The position numbers and the translations under genes were made by a program. A DNA stretch of 45,875 nt. It comes from Deltaproteobacteria bacterium. GTDB lineage: Bacteria; Myxococcota_A; Polyangia; JAAYKL01. The notes beneath the pieces were generated by a model, which saw only the letters and a list, made by a program, of their open reading frames with translations, did no database searches and had not been told where the DNA came from. Numbering within the stretch: position 1 is the first letter of the stretch; each line of letters starts with the position of its first letter. The stretch is taken from the NCBI GenBank assembly GCA_016935665.1, contig JAFGQN010000101.1:1-45875 (forward strand), given 5' to 3'. Of the stretch, positions 33,821-41,539 are shown one piece after another.

Positions 33821-35209
33821 ATGGAACAAACGAATCCATTTAAAACTGTTTCGAAGCTGGATGGGAACGTGTTGGCGCGTTCACTCATCGAAGCGGCAAT
33901 GTCTGGCGATATCCATTCCGTGGAGGCCGTTGTTGCGTTGGGCGCCAATCCGGATACTCGATCCACATTCGGAACGACGCCGTTAATGATGGCCTCCCGA
34001 GATGGTAACACGGAGATGGCGCGATGCCTGCTGGCATGTGGCGCTGCGCCGGATGCGGTGGATGAAGATGGGGCTACAGCGTTGCATCGCTGCGCATTGG
34101 TCAATCAGTGGGAGATGATGCCGCTGCTGATTGAAGCAGGCGCGCACCTTGAAATTCGGGATCGCTTCGGGTTTTCTCCCCTGCACCGGGCTGCCATGAA
34201 AGGAAACCTGGAGGTGACACGACTTTTGCTTGAGCAGGGGGCGCAGGCGGATGTACACGACAAACAGGAGATGACGCCGCTGATATGGGCAGCCGCGAGA
34301 AACAAGCCGAAGATCATCCAACTGCTGTTGGAATACGGCGCCGATATTAATCACCAGAGCGATACGGGAATGACTGCGCTTATGGAAGCGGCCCTGCGCG
34401 ACTATTTGGATGTCACCAGTCTTCTCATTGAAGCAGGAGCGGACATTCACGCTCAGTCGGCCGATGATTCATCCGCTCTGATTCACGCGTTGCGTCGAGA
34501 TGCGGTCGACACGTCGATCCATTTGCTGGAGCGGGGCGCAAAGGCGGATTTGGTAAATCGCAGTGGTTTTTTTCCGCTGCTAATTGCCGTGCGTCGGGGG
34601 AATCTGCCAACGGTGCAAAAATTGCTGTCCGATGGCGCGGCGCGCCTGCATTCCCATGAGCAGCTGTTGCAGGTGTACGAGTGGTCGCTGCGCCGTCAGC
34701 ACGATGATGTGGCGGCACGACTGGAAACGTTTTTTTGGGGCGTCAACATCGCTGCATCGGCGGGAGATCTCTCCCATGTGCAACAGTTCATCGCGGATGG
34801 CATGTCCCCGGACACACGGGACCAGTACAACGAAACGCCACTGCATCGCGCCTCCTGGGGAGGGCATCTCCACATTGTGACCTACCTTCTTTCTGTGGGA
34901 GCCTCTCCCAACAGCGCCACCGCTTCGGGGAAAACACCGCTGCATCGCGCGAGTCGTCGCGGCAATGTGGATATTCAACACGCACTGGTGGAGGCGGGGG
35001 CCGACGTCAACGTTCAAAACGGGACCGGAGAGACGCCGCTGCATTGGGCTGTGCTTGGCAACTCCGCGCCTGCGGCACAAACACTGCTGCGCCTGGGCTC
35101 AGACCCCAAAATAAAAACAGCGGCCGGGCAACGACCAGCTGATTTGCTGCTCGATTCTCACGACAAAGAATTGCACAACGTGCTTCTTCAGGCAAACGTC
35201 ACGTCCTGA
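33821..35209 (+). CDS. Ankyrin-repeat protein
   Basis: A 462-residue protein made almost entirely of about twelve 33-residue ankyrin repeats, from about residue 30 to the end. Typical repeats are FGTTPLMMASRDGN, FGFSPLHRAAMKGN, TGMTALMEAALRDY, NETPLHRASWGGH and TGETPLHWAVLGNS, each with the GA(x)6 turn (LGANPDTRS, EAGADINHQ types). Repeats 8-9 (about residues 265-320) are degenerate and include an insertion. There is no signal peptide or catalytic domain, so it is probably a cytoplasmic protein-binding scaffold. ATG 33821 follows GAGAAGC and lies 5 bp after the preceding stop. It is the last gene of the putative sigma-54 operon. Confidence 0.9.
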   Translation: MEQTNPFKTVSKLDGNVLARSLIEAAMSGDIHSVEAVVALGANPDTRSTFGTTPLMMASRDGNTEMARCLLACGAAPDAVDEDGATALHRCALVNQWEMMPLLIEAGAHLEIRDRFGFSPLHRAAMKGNLEVTRLLLEQGAQADVHDKQEMTPLIWAAARNKPKIIQLLLEYGADINHQSDTGMTALMEAALRDYLDVTSLLIEAGADIHAQSADDSSALIHALRRDAVDTSIHLLERGAKADLVNRSGFFPLLIAVRRGNLPTVQKLLSDGAARLHSHEQLLQVYEWSLRRQHDDVAARLETFFWGVNIAASAGDLSHVQQFIADGMSPDTRDQYNETPLHRASWGGHLHIVTYLLSVGASPNSATASGKTPLHRASRRGNVDIQHALVEAGADVNVQNGTGETPLHWAVLGNSAPAAQTLLRLGSDPKIKTAAGQRPADLLLDSHDKELHNVLLQANVTS

Positions 35210-35245
35210 AACGCTCATTTTTGTCACAATTGGCCAAAACGCAAT

Positions 35246-35273
35246 TTGTTGGTATTTAAAACAATGATAATAT
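35246..35273 (+). promoter_or_regulatory. Candidate promoter of the lipoprotein-patatin operon
   Basis: TTGTTG (35246-35251), 16-bp spacer, TAATAT (35268-35273), in an AT-rich 240-bp gap. The leader to ATG 35450 would be about 170 nt. Confidence 0.3.
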
Positions 35274-35449
35274 CTGCCGCAAACTAAACTGCGATTTCTG
35301 AGAAGTCACCTCATACTTAATTGTTCCGGGCAAAAATGGATTTTGCCACTACACTGATTTCTATTGGTTGCGTAGGGACAAAAGAAATTTGCAGCGAAAT
35401 TGGTGCGAATGTGATTTTTGAGCGAGATGGATTTTGGAGAGACTATTTT

Positions 35450-36271
35450 ATGAAAACAATGCAGCAGGGAATATGGTCAAAGGTTGTTTTGGCAGTGTCG
35501 CTGACTTTCGGAGCGCTGGCGGCAGCAGGATGTCGCCCTCTTTCGCCGCAACAGTTGTCGATGGTGGACAGTTATCTGAATCAGGTGAATGTGAATGACG
35601 TATCGCAGGTCCTTCATCTCACAAAAAATAGAGATGATGACGCTGGAGACGACAAAACAGCTCAACCGGATTTGTCAGTTCTGGCCCAAAATGCGCTAAT
35701 GCTGCGCCAGGCTTATTTTGATTTACTGGCGGATATTCGCGGCATTCGTCGCGTCGATAATAGCGCCCTGAAGCAGGATGAAAACATCAGTTTTGAGACG
35801 CAGCTAAAAAGGTTCTATGCGGCTCTGGACAACTATTATGGGAGCCTCGGGCAGACCGGCATGTTTGGCGATCAGGCGCAGATAGGTGAAATGCGTGCGG
35901 GGTTTAAAAAATATCAGTACGTTCCATGGGGGAGTGGAACAGAGGCACTGCTGGTTCAATTGTTTGAAGATGGCACACCGCTTGTGATTCATGTGGATGG
36001 CGTTATTAGTATGCGCCTCAATTATCTGGAAAAAAATGACCATCGCATGACTGCCTCGTTGGCGTGTCGCACGAAAAACCAACTTCAAATATCGACGTTT
36101 CGCCATGTATACATGAACGCACTACTGGCCTTTCGACACAATTGTGGAGGCGAAGAAGCATTCAAATGCAACATCATTCGCAAAAACAGAACCGCTTTTG
36201 AAAATCGAGATGCGGAGCGAATCATTCGTTCCTGTTCCAATCGGTCCACCGAACATCAGGTGGCCCAATGA
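35450..36271 (+). CDS. Predicted lipoprotein, partner of the patatin-like gene
   Basis: A 273-residue protein with a classical lipoprotein signal: basic MKTMQQGIWSK, hydrophobic core VVLAVSLTFGALAA and lipobox AAGC. The mature part is largely helical and charged (NVNDVSQVLHLTKNRDDDAGDD), with four conserved-looking cysteines near the C-terminus. No family was recognised. ATG 35450 has GGAGA 11 nt upstream; a longer frame to 35321 has no signal peptide. The stop overlaps the first ATG of the patatin gene (ATGA), which suggests the two proteins act together in the cell envelope. Confidence 0.7.
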   Translation: MKTMQQGIWSKVVLAVSLTFGALAAAGCRPLSPQQLSMVDSYLNQVNVNDVSQVLHLTKNRDDDAGDDKTAQPDLSVLAQNALMLRQAYFDLLADIRGIRRVDNSALKQDENISFETQLKRFYAALDNYYGSLGQTGMFGDQAQIGEMRAGFKKYQYVPWGSGTEALLVQLFEDGTPLVIHVDGVISMRLNYLEKNDHRMTASLACRTKNQLQISTFRHVYMNALLAFRHNCGGEEAFKCNIIRKNRTAFENRDAERIIRSCSNRSTEHQVAQ

Positions 36272-39200
36272 TGTTTCAACTGGCAAAGGCCCAAAAACAT
36301 GTCGCTTACTTTTTTTTGGGGTCCATCGAGGCCGTCAATCTTCAATTGAAAACGAGTTTTTTGGGGCTGGTTGTGTCATGCGCATTGATCGTATCACTTG
36401 CAGCCGATATTCAGGCGGACGTGGACTCTGAAGTGGAACTCGCTTTAGAGAATCAGAAGCGTGAAACCACAGAAAGTGAAGGTGTGGTTATCGGCTCGGA
36501 TACGGAAACCCTGGCAATAGCGCCTATTATGGAAACGCCACTATCGGCGATTCAGAAGGTGGCGGTTACCAGCAAGGGCGGGATCAGTTTGGGAGCGTAT
36601 GAAGCAGGGCTGCAATGGGCGCTTATGGAGTTGCTGAGGGAGCGTGCTTTTTTCAGATCCAGCGAGGCAGATGGCGAAGCGTCTAACATACCTTATCCAC
36701 AGCTCAAGGTGGATTTAGTGGCGTCGGCAGGGGCGTCGGCGGGAAATGCCAATACATTTTTGGGGCTGTTCAACTACTGTCGTCCGGATAAACAATCCAA
36801 TACGGGACTGCCCAGGGGAGGCGCCTACGCGGACAACTGGTTCTGGAATACCTGGGTGCCGTTGGGCATCGACCAGCTGTTTCCACAGACGGGAATGACA
36901 ACGGACGAATACTGCAAAGTACTTGGGGAAAGTGAACAGGAGATGGCCGACTGCAAAAAACGCATGACCACCACGCTCTATGAAAATGGTGATGGACTGC
37001 TGTCCAGGTTTGCGTACCAGCGCATGAAACATCAGTTTAATCAAATTGTGAATCCCCATGGCAAGGCCGTTTTGCAAAGAGAGTGCCTATATCCGGTGGG
37101 CGTTCCGCTTAATCAAACATCCGCCGAGGAGATACATTGGGGCAACGCGTCATCGGACAGTGGCGCATTAATGACATCGCCAGCCACCCGAGCAGTGATT
37201 TCGTTCCAGACAGAGTGCGCAACGGATAACGGTGACCCTTCTTCTGGCGAATGTTCCATCCGGCTGGTGAACTACCATTGGAATGCTGGAGCTGGTCATA
37301 TTCAACGGCTGGGCCGTGTGCTTCAGTTGCCTTATTATGCCGCCTCGTCCTCGGTGCGCGCCGACGATATTACGGGAATTGTTGAAGCGGGCAGCGCCGT
37401 GCCGCTGGCATACGGACCTGTTAAATTGAACTTTTGTGACAGCACCGGCGAGACGCCACTGGATGCGGGAATGCGTTGCATGAACGGCGAAACGGCGACG
37501 CGAAGCAGATGGTGGAACGACGGTGGGCTTCTCGACAATCTTCCCATCGGACTGGCCTATGAAATGATTTTAAATGAATCGGAATCCCGCTCCACTTTAA
37601 ATACACATTTGAGCAATTCCAAAGAAACGAATGGTTCAGCGGTTCCCAATAACGGGATCGCTGATGCACATTTCCCTTCAGATAAAGGGAATGTTCATCT
37701 TATCGCACTTGATGTGAAAAACATGCGATACAACGAGCGGGTGCAGAAAGTGCACGTGCCGCCCCAGGAAGGTCTGTTTGGTGTGATACAAGCCACCCGG
37801 GATGTACTGCCGGTTGCCCATACCTACGAGTTGCAGGCACTGTCGCGATATTTTCCATACGGTGTTGCGGACACGTCCACACTGCAGGGAACCGATACAA
37901 CGCGCGAAAAGGCAATTATTCCCGTGGCCACCAGCAGGTACTTTCCTGTGGTGGGTTCCTCCCTGCTTTCTTTTGGCGCCTTTTTAGGACAACCGTTTCG
38001 CGAGTATGACTACCATATGGGTGTGTACGACGCGATTCACTACATTGCAAAAGCCATGTGCGTGGGATTTGGTAAAACAGATGGTGCGGGCGATGAAAGT
38101 GGATTTGCTCAGCCACCGTGGGCCGCCCGTGTGACAGATAATCTGGATGTACAGCGCTGTATCGTGGATGTTTTTCGGGACTCGTATAAAAGACTGGGTT
38201 TCCCTGCGGTGCTCCCCAATGGAAATGATGTGAATGATGACAACGTCGCGCTGATTTCGGGAGCGGTGGCGGTTCTCACCGCATTGCAGACCGAGCTCCA
38301 CCAGACCGGACGATTTGCGGGCGTGGGCGGATTTTCCTTCGAGCAGTTTACAGGAAAAAACGTCCCGGACACAAAGTCGCTGTTGCCCCTGTTCGGGCGG
38401 GATACGCCAACCAATGATCAGTGCGATGCGTTTGAAGACGAAATGGTGAATGAGAAAAACAAATTCTGGTTCATGGGGAAGTGGACCTCCAATCGACGAT
38501 TTCGCGTGTTTCACAATCTTTTGCGAAGTGGCCAATGTATTGCCCTGTATGGACCTCAAAAACATCCGACATATGGGAAGATGGTGGTGGGCAAGGTGCT
38601 TGGCGACGAATTCCTGTATTTTGTATCCAACCTGAAGCTGGTGGAAAACGAGCTGACGTCGCTGCGTACAGATTTTGAGTATTATCTGGCGCACAGCAAC
38701 GAAAGGCGACGTCCGCCATACATGGAAGCGCATTTTAAAAAAAAGGCGAGCTGGAAAACCCGGCAAAATCTGGTTCAGAACCCCGAAAGCTGGACGCGGG
38801 ACTTTCTGCACCGCATTTTCGGTCGACTTCGCACGCTGAATCGGCAGGATGGCATTGAGGAACGCGTGGCTGAAATGATCCAGATGTCCCTGGAATTTCT
38901 GGAGCGGGAAGATGCGGTGGGGGTACGGTTTGGACCATCCATTGTTCCGTTCGATCGCGCCCGTGGTGGCAAACGGTTTGGTTTGGCCATGTGGAAGCTG
39001 TTTGTTCCGTATTTTGTAGGCCGGTCGTTTGAAGTTTATGCCCACCAGAAGCGGGGCATGCTGACCACCATTGAGTGGTGGAGTCTGTTTGGCGGGTTCC
39101 CCGGGGGCCAGGTGACACTGGCCGTGGCGCCTCAGCTGTTATATCAGCGAATACCGTATCATCGCGTGGCAGTGGGCGGCGCTGTCAAGTTGGGTTTTCG

Positions 39201-39477
39201 AACGAAATTTCTGTTTGTTTCTCAGCTTGGTTTTTCGTTTGGGATTGCCCGCGAACACAATGTGGAATCCCCCCTGTTTCAACACGAATCGCCGTGGATG
39301 CTGAATGTGGATGTGGATTTGTATATTCTGGGGAGCGTCCTGCGTATTTTTGGCGGAGTGAGGCAACTGGGACTCCGGGACGCGTTTGATGAACGGGACT
39401 CCTTCAGCCTCCATGTGGGCATCGGCATTAACGACATTCCCGGTATTTTGTACTGGCTTGGAAAACTGGCCATGTGA
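36268..39477 (+). CDS. Large patatin-like phospholipase, probably envelope-located
   Basis: A 1069-residue protein with a hydrophobic N-terminal segment (about 31-49, possible signal peptide ending AADIQA). The patatin domain has the oxyanion loop SKGGISLGAYEAG (102-114), nucleophile S157 in GASAG and the catalytic D418 of the DGG motif (WWNDGGLLDNLP), so all catalytic elements are present. The middle (about 500-850) is of unknown fold. The last 150 residues alternate hydrophobic strands (VTLAVAPQLLYQRI, VAVGGAVKLGFRTKFLF, LNVDVDLYILGSVLRIF) and may be a beta-barrel, by analogy with PlpD-type patatins. It overlaps the lipoprotein gene by 4 bp. Confidence 0.82.
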   Translation: MMFQLAKAQKHVAYFFLGSIEAVNLQLKTSFLGLVVSCALIVSLAADIQADVDSEVELALENQKRETTESEGVVIGSDTETLAIAPIMETPLSAIQKVAVTSKGGISLGAYEAGLQWALMELLRERAFFRSSEADGEASNIPYPQLKVDLVASAGASAGNANTFLGLFNYCRPDKQSNTGLPRGGAYADNWFWNTWVPLGIDQLFPQTGMTTDEYCKVLGESEQEMADCKKRMTTTLYENGDGLLSRFAYQRMKHQFNQIVNPHGKAVLQRECLYPVGVPLNQTSAEEIHWGNASSDSGALMTSPATRAVISFQTECATDNGDPSSGECSIRLVNYHWNAGAGHIQRLGRVLQLPYYAASSSVRADDITGIVEAGSAVPLAYGPVKLNFCDSTGETPLDAGMRCMNGETATRSRWWNDGGLLDNLPIGLAYEMILNESESRSTLNTHLSNSKETNGSAVPNNGIADAHFPSDKGNVHLIALDVKNMRYNERVQKVHVPPQEGLFGVIQATRDVLPVAHTYELQALSRYFPYGVADTSTLQGTDTTREKAIIPVATSRYFPVVGSSLLSFGAFLGQPFREYDYHMGVYDAIHYIAKAMCVGFGKTDGAGDESGFAQPPWAARVTDNLDVQRCIVDVFRDSYKRLGFPAVLPNGNDVNDDNVALISGAVAVLTALQTELHQTGRFAGVGGFSFEQFTGKNVPDTKSLLPLFGRDTPTNDQCDAFEDEMVNEKNKFWFMGKWTSNRRFRVFHNLLRSGQCIALYGPQKHPTYGKMVVGKVLGDEFLYFVSNLKLVENELTSLRTDFEYYLAHSNERRRPPYMEAHFKKKASWKTRQNLVQNPESWTRDFLHRIFGRLRTLNRQDGIEERVAEMIQMSLEFLEREDAVGVRFGPSIVPFDRARGGKRFGLAMWKLFVPYFVGRSFEVYAHQKRGMLTTIEWWSLFGGFPGGQVTLAVAPQLLYQRIPYHRVAVGGAVKLGFRTKFLFVSQLGFSFGIAREHNVESPLFQHESPWMLNVDVDLYILGSVLRIFGGVRQLGLRDAFDERDSFSLHVGIGINDIPGILYWLGKLAM

Positions 39478-39523
39478 CGCCGCGTTGTGAAATCGCCGAC
39501 CTTCAGGTTCGATGAGCACCATC

Positions 39524-39591
39524 CGTCATCCCCGGTGGAAGTGGGGATCCAATACGTTTTTTCAGGGGTTCCCGACTTCGCGGAAATGACG
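39524..39591. repeat. REPIN-like inverted repeat
   Basis: Two REP-like units face each other: the left begins CGTCATCCCCGG and ends GGGGATCC (with a 6-bp stem ATCCCC/GGGGAT and 9-nt loop), and the right, read on the opposite strand, begins CGTCATTTCCGCG. The outer ends are CGTCAT and ATGACG. A T-tract follows each stem (39557-39562 and after 39592), so it may also act as the terminator of the patatin operon. Confidence 0.5.
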
Positions 39592-39672
39592 TCTTTTTTT
39601 TTGAAACATTTGAAAGTATTTCTCGCCGGGGGCGCACTCCACAAAAAAAGATCTGTGTGATTTCAGTGGGTT

Positions 39673-39727
39673 ACAACTTTTTTTCATTTTTTCTGCAACA
39701 AAATCTCAAAACGGCCGAATAGGGGGC
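39673..39727 (+). promoter_or_regulatory. Tad-locus shared upstream element, copy A
   Basis: A 55-bp block beginning CAACTTTTTTTCA and containing GCAACAAAATC and ACGGCCGAATAGGGG that recurs almost unchanged at 45767-45822. It ends about 27 bp before the first pilin ATG. The GGCCGAATA part faintly resembles sigma-28 -10 sequences, but there is no matching -35, so I leave the type of regulation open. Confidence 0.6.
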
Positions 39728-39753
39728 ACCAAAATCGAATGGGAGAATGGTCC

Positions 39754-39927
39754 ATGACTGAAAAGATGCCCCTCACAAAACACATATCCGGCACCGCCCA
39801 GGTGGAAGAGATAGTGCTGCTGGCAACCGTTGCGCTGGTGTTCGCTGCAGCCACTTTGGTCCTGGGACCGGCCCTGCTGAACTATCACGCCGGCATTGAA
39901 ACCGTTTTGGCATTGCCCATTCCATAA
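39754..39927 (+). CDS. Pilin-like small membrane protein of the Tad locus
   Basis: A 57-residue protein. The segment G-TAQVEE (about residues 13-19) looks like a class III prepilin cleavage site: a Gly before the cleavage point and a Glu at +5, followed by the hydrophobic stretch IVLLATVALVFAAATLVLG that would form the pilin helix. It lacks the usual EY pair (EE instead). It is the first gene of the Tad operon, with GGGAG 8 nt before ATG 39754; another in-frame ATG (39739) lacks a good ribosome site. A second, canonical Flp-type pilin follows 42 bp later. Confidence 0.7.
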   Translation: MTEKMPLTKHISGTAQVEEIVLLATVALVFAAATLVLGPALLNYHAGIETVLALPIP

Positions 39928-39969
39928 ACCGTTCCCGAAAAAAAATTGGGGAAACAATGGAGAGACAAA

Positions 39970-40227
39970 ATGAAGCAAAACTTAATCAAAACCAAAGAAA
40001 CAAATCAGAGCGCGATGTCGAAAAGAGGCGTTCGTCGCTCGTTGCGTACCTGTGAGCGCGGGTTGTCTACTGTGGAGTACATCATACTCCTGGTGTTGAT
40101 TGCGGTTGGGGGTATCAGTTTGTGGACGGCGTTTGGCGGTGCTGTCAATTCGCACACAAAGGCAGCGACAAAAACCGTTCTGGAGATGAAATCTGATGAG
40201 GGTGAAGTTGGTAGAGTAAATCATTAA
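39970..40227 (+). CDS. flp: Flp-type pilin
   Basis: An 85-residue prepilin of the Flp/Tad family. A long basic leader (about 30 residues) ends in ERG, and the cleavage motif G-LSTVEY carries the hallmark Glu-Tyr pair at +5/+6. The hydrophobic stretch IILLVLIAVGGISLWTAFGG follows. It is the likely main pilin subunit, processed by the prepilin peptidase encoded next. ATG 39970 follows GGAGAGA. Confidence 0.88.
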   Translation: MKQNLIKTKETNQSAMSKRGVRRSLRTCERGLSTVEYIILLVLIAVGGISLWTAFGGAVNSHTKAATKTVLEMKSDEGEVGRVNH

Positions 40228-40254
40228 TACTGGGTAAAGGAAGGAAAATTAATC

Positions 40255-40794
40255 ATGGTTTCATTGCAGTTCGCAGGTGTATTCATAGCGGTGGTCGCAT
40301 GTGGTGTGGGCACGTGGACCGATATTCGAAACGGCATCATTCCCAACTGGATCACATTGCCCTCCATGATGATTGGGTTGGGCATCGGATGGGCGTCCAA
40401 TGGCATTATGGGGTTGGGGCTATCGGTTTTGAGTGCGCTTGCGACTGCAATGGTGCCACTTATTTTATTCCGGTACAACGCCATGGGGGGCGGTGACGTG
40501 AAATTATTCGCCGCCATTGGGGCATTGATGGGGTTTGATTTATCGCTGCAGGTATTGATGGCGTCGTTTTGCGTCGGAGCGATTTTTGGAATCGGAATCT
40601 GGATTGTAAAAGGAGAGCTTGGGGCGCATCTCAAACTTGTCGGTCGTAAACTGATGCCGCTTCGACGACGCACATCCGGCCGAACAGAACTGTCTGTAAC
40701 GCACACTTGCATTCGTTTCGCACCGGCGATGCTGACCGGTTGTATTTTAACGGTGGCAGTGAACGCTCGGGAACTGGTGCAGCATGTCTGGTGA
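40255..40794 (+). CDS. cpaA: Prepilin peptidase, CpaA/TadV type
   Basis: A 179-residue polytopic A24-family aspartic protease that cleaves Flp-type prepilins at the inner membrane. The two catalytic aspartates are D23 (TDIRNGIIPN) and D81 of the GxGD motif (GGGDVKLF). About five to six membrane segments are seen. The protein lacks the N-terminal methylase domain of PilD, as usual for TadV/CpaA. AAAGGAAGG precedes the ATG, and its end overlaps the next gene by 11 bp. Confidence 0.9.
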   Translation: MVSLQFAGVFIAVVACGVGTWTDIRNGIIPNWITLPSMMIGLGIGWASNGIMGLGLSVLSALATAMVPLILFRYNAMGGGDVKLFAAIGALMGFDLSLQVLMASFCVGAIFGIGIWIVKGELGAHLKLVGRKLMPLRRRTSGRTELSVTHTCIRFAPAMLTGCILTVAVNARELVQHVW

Positions 40795-41527
40795 CAAAGC
40801 AGTGCGGGGTGCTGTGTACGTGGAATTTCTGGCGGTCAGTGTTCCGCTCATTGTTCTCTTTTTCTCACTGGCACAGATGTCGCTGTTTCTTAGCGCGGGC
40901 ATTCTCGTCAATTTTGCCGCGTTGAAGGCAGCGCGCTCGTCAATGGTGGTGCTGGGTGACAATCACGAAGATGCGACATACAAGACAAACTGTGGCGATG
41001 CCGGCGGGGACAATGGCCTGTATTGTGTGGGAAATGGAGATGCGGGAGTAGCAGCATACGAAGATGCAGACAGGAAAAGTCGATACGAAACCATTCGCAC
41101 AGCCGCAAGGGCGCCATTGGTTCCCGTGTCGCCTGGAATAAAAAAAACCTTCGGTTCGCTGATGACGCCTTTTCGCTCCATGTCGCTGGAAAGTGCGCTG
41201 GGACAGGTGGGCAAAGTGGATGTGGTGACAATGCTCACGGATTTGGATTGGACAAGCCGGGCGGTGGGGCTGGGCTTTCTAAACACAAAGGGTGAATATG
41301 TGTCGAAAGTGAAACCTGGGGACAATGCCCGTGTACGCGTTGTATTGCTGCTCCCGTGTTTTGTGCCCATTGGCAGAGACCTCGCATGTCACCGATTTAA
41401 CGATTTGCCAAAGGACCATCGCGAACTGATTCAGGTAAATGGTAACGCAGGACAGATAACCAATTTGTTGGGGTGGCGTTTCGTCACACTGGTTGGCGAA
41501 GCGCCCATTCCAAGGTGGGACAGGTAA
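40784..41527 (+). CDS. TadE-like pseudopilin
   Basis: A 247-residue protein with an N-terminal prepilin-like motif: RG-AVYVEF, Glu at +5, then the helix LAVSVPLIVLFFSLAQMSLF. This arrangement marks TadE/TadF-type minor pilins, processed by the adjacent peptidase. The periplasmic part (about 45-247) has four Cys and no recognised domain. The start ATG overlaps the peptidase gene by 11 bp, so the two are coupled. Confidence 0.8.
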   Translation: MSGDKAVRGAVYVEFLAVSVPLIVLFFSLAQMSLFLSAGILVNFAALKAARSSMVVLGDNHEDATYKTNCGDAGGDNGLYCVGNGDAGVAAYEDADRKSRYETIRTAARAPLVPVSPGIKKTFGSLMTPFRSMSLESALGQVGKVDVVTMLTDLDWTSRAVGLGFLNTKGEYVSKVKPGDNARVRVVLLLPCFVPIGRDLACHRFNDLPKDHRELIQVNGNAGQITNLLGWRFVTLVGEAPIPRWDR

Positions 41528-41539
41528 AAAGGAGCGTTC

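Noticed and set aside
39700-39727. Sigma-28 (FliA-type) promoter in the shared Tad element
   Set aside because: GGCCGAATA is only partly like GCCGATAA and no TAAA-type -35 stands at the right distance.
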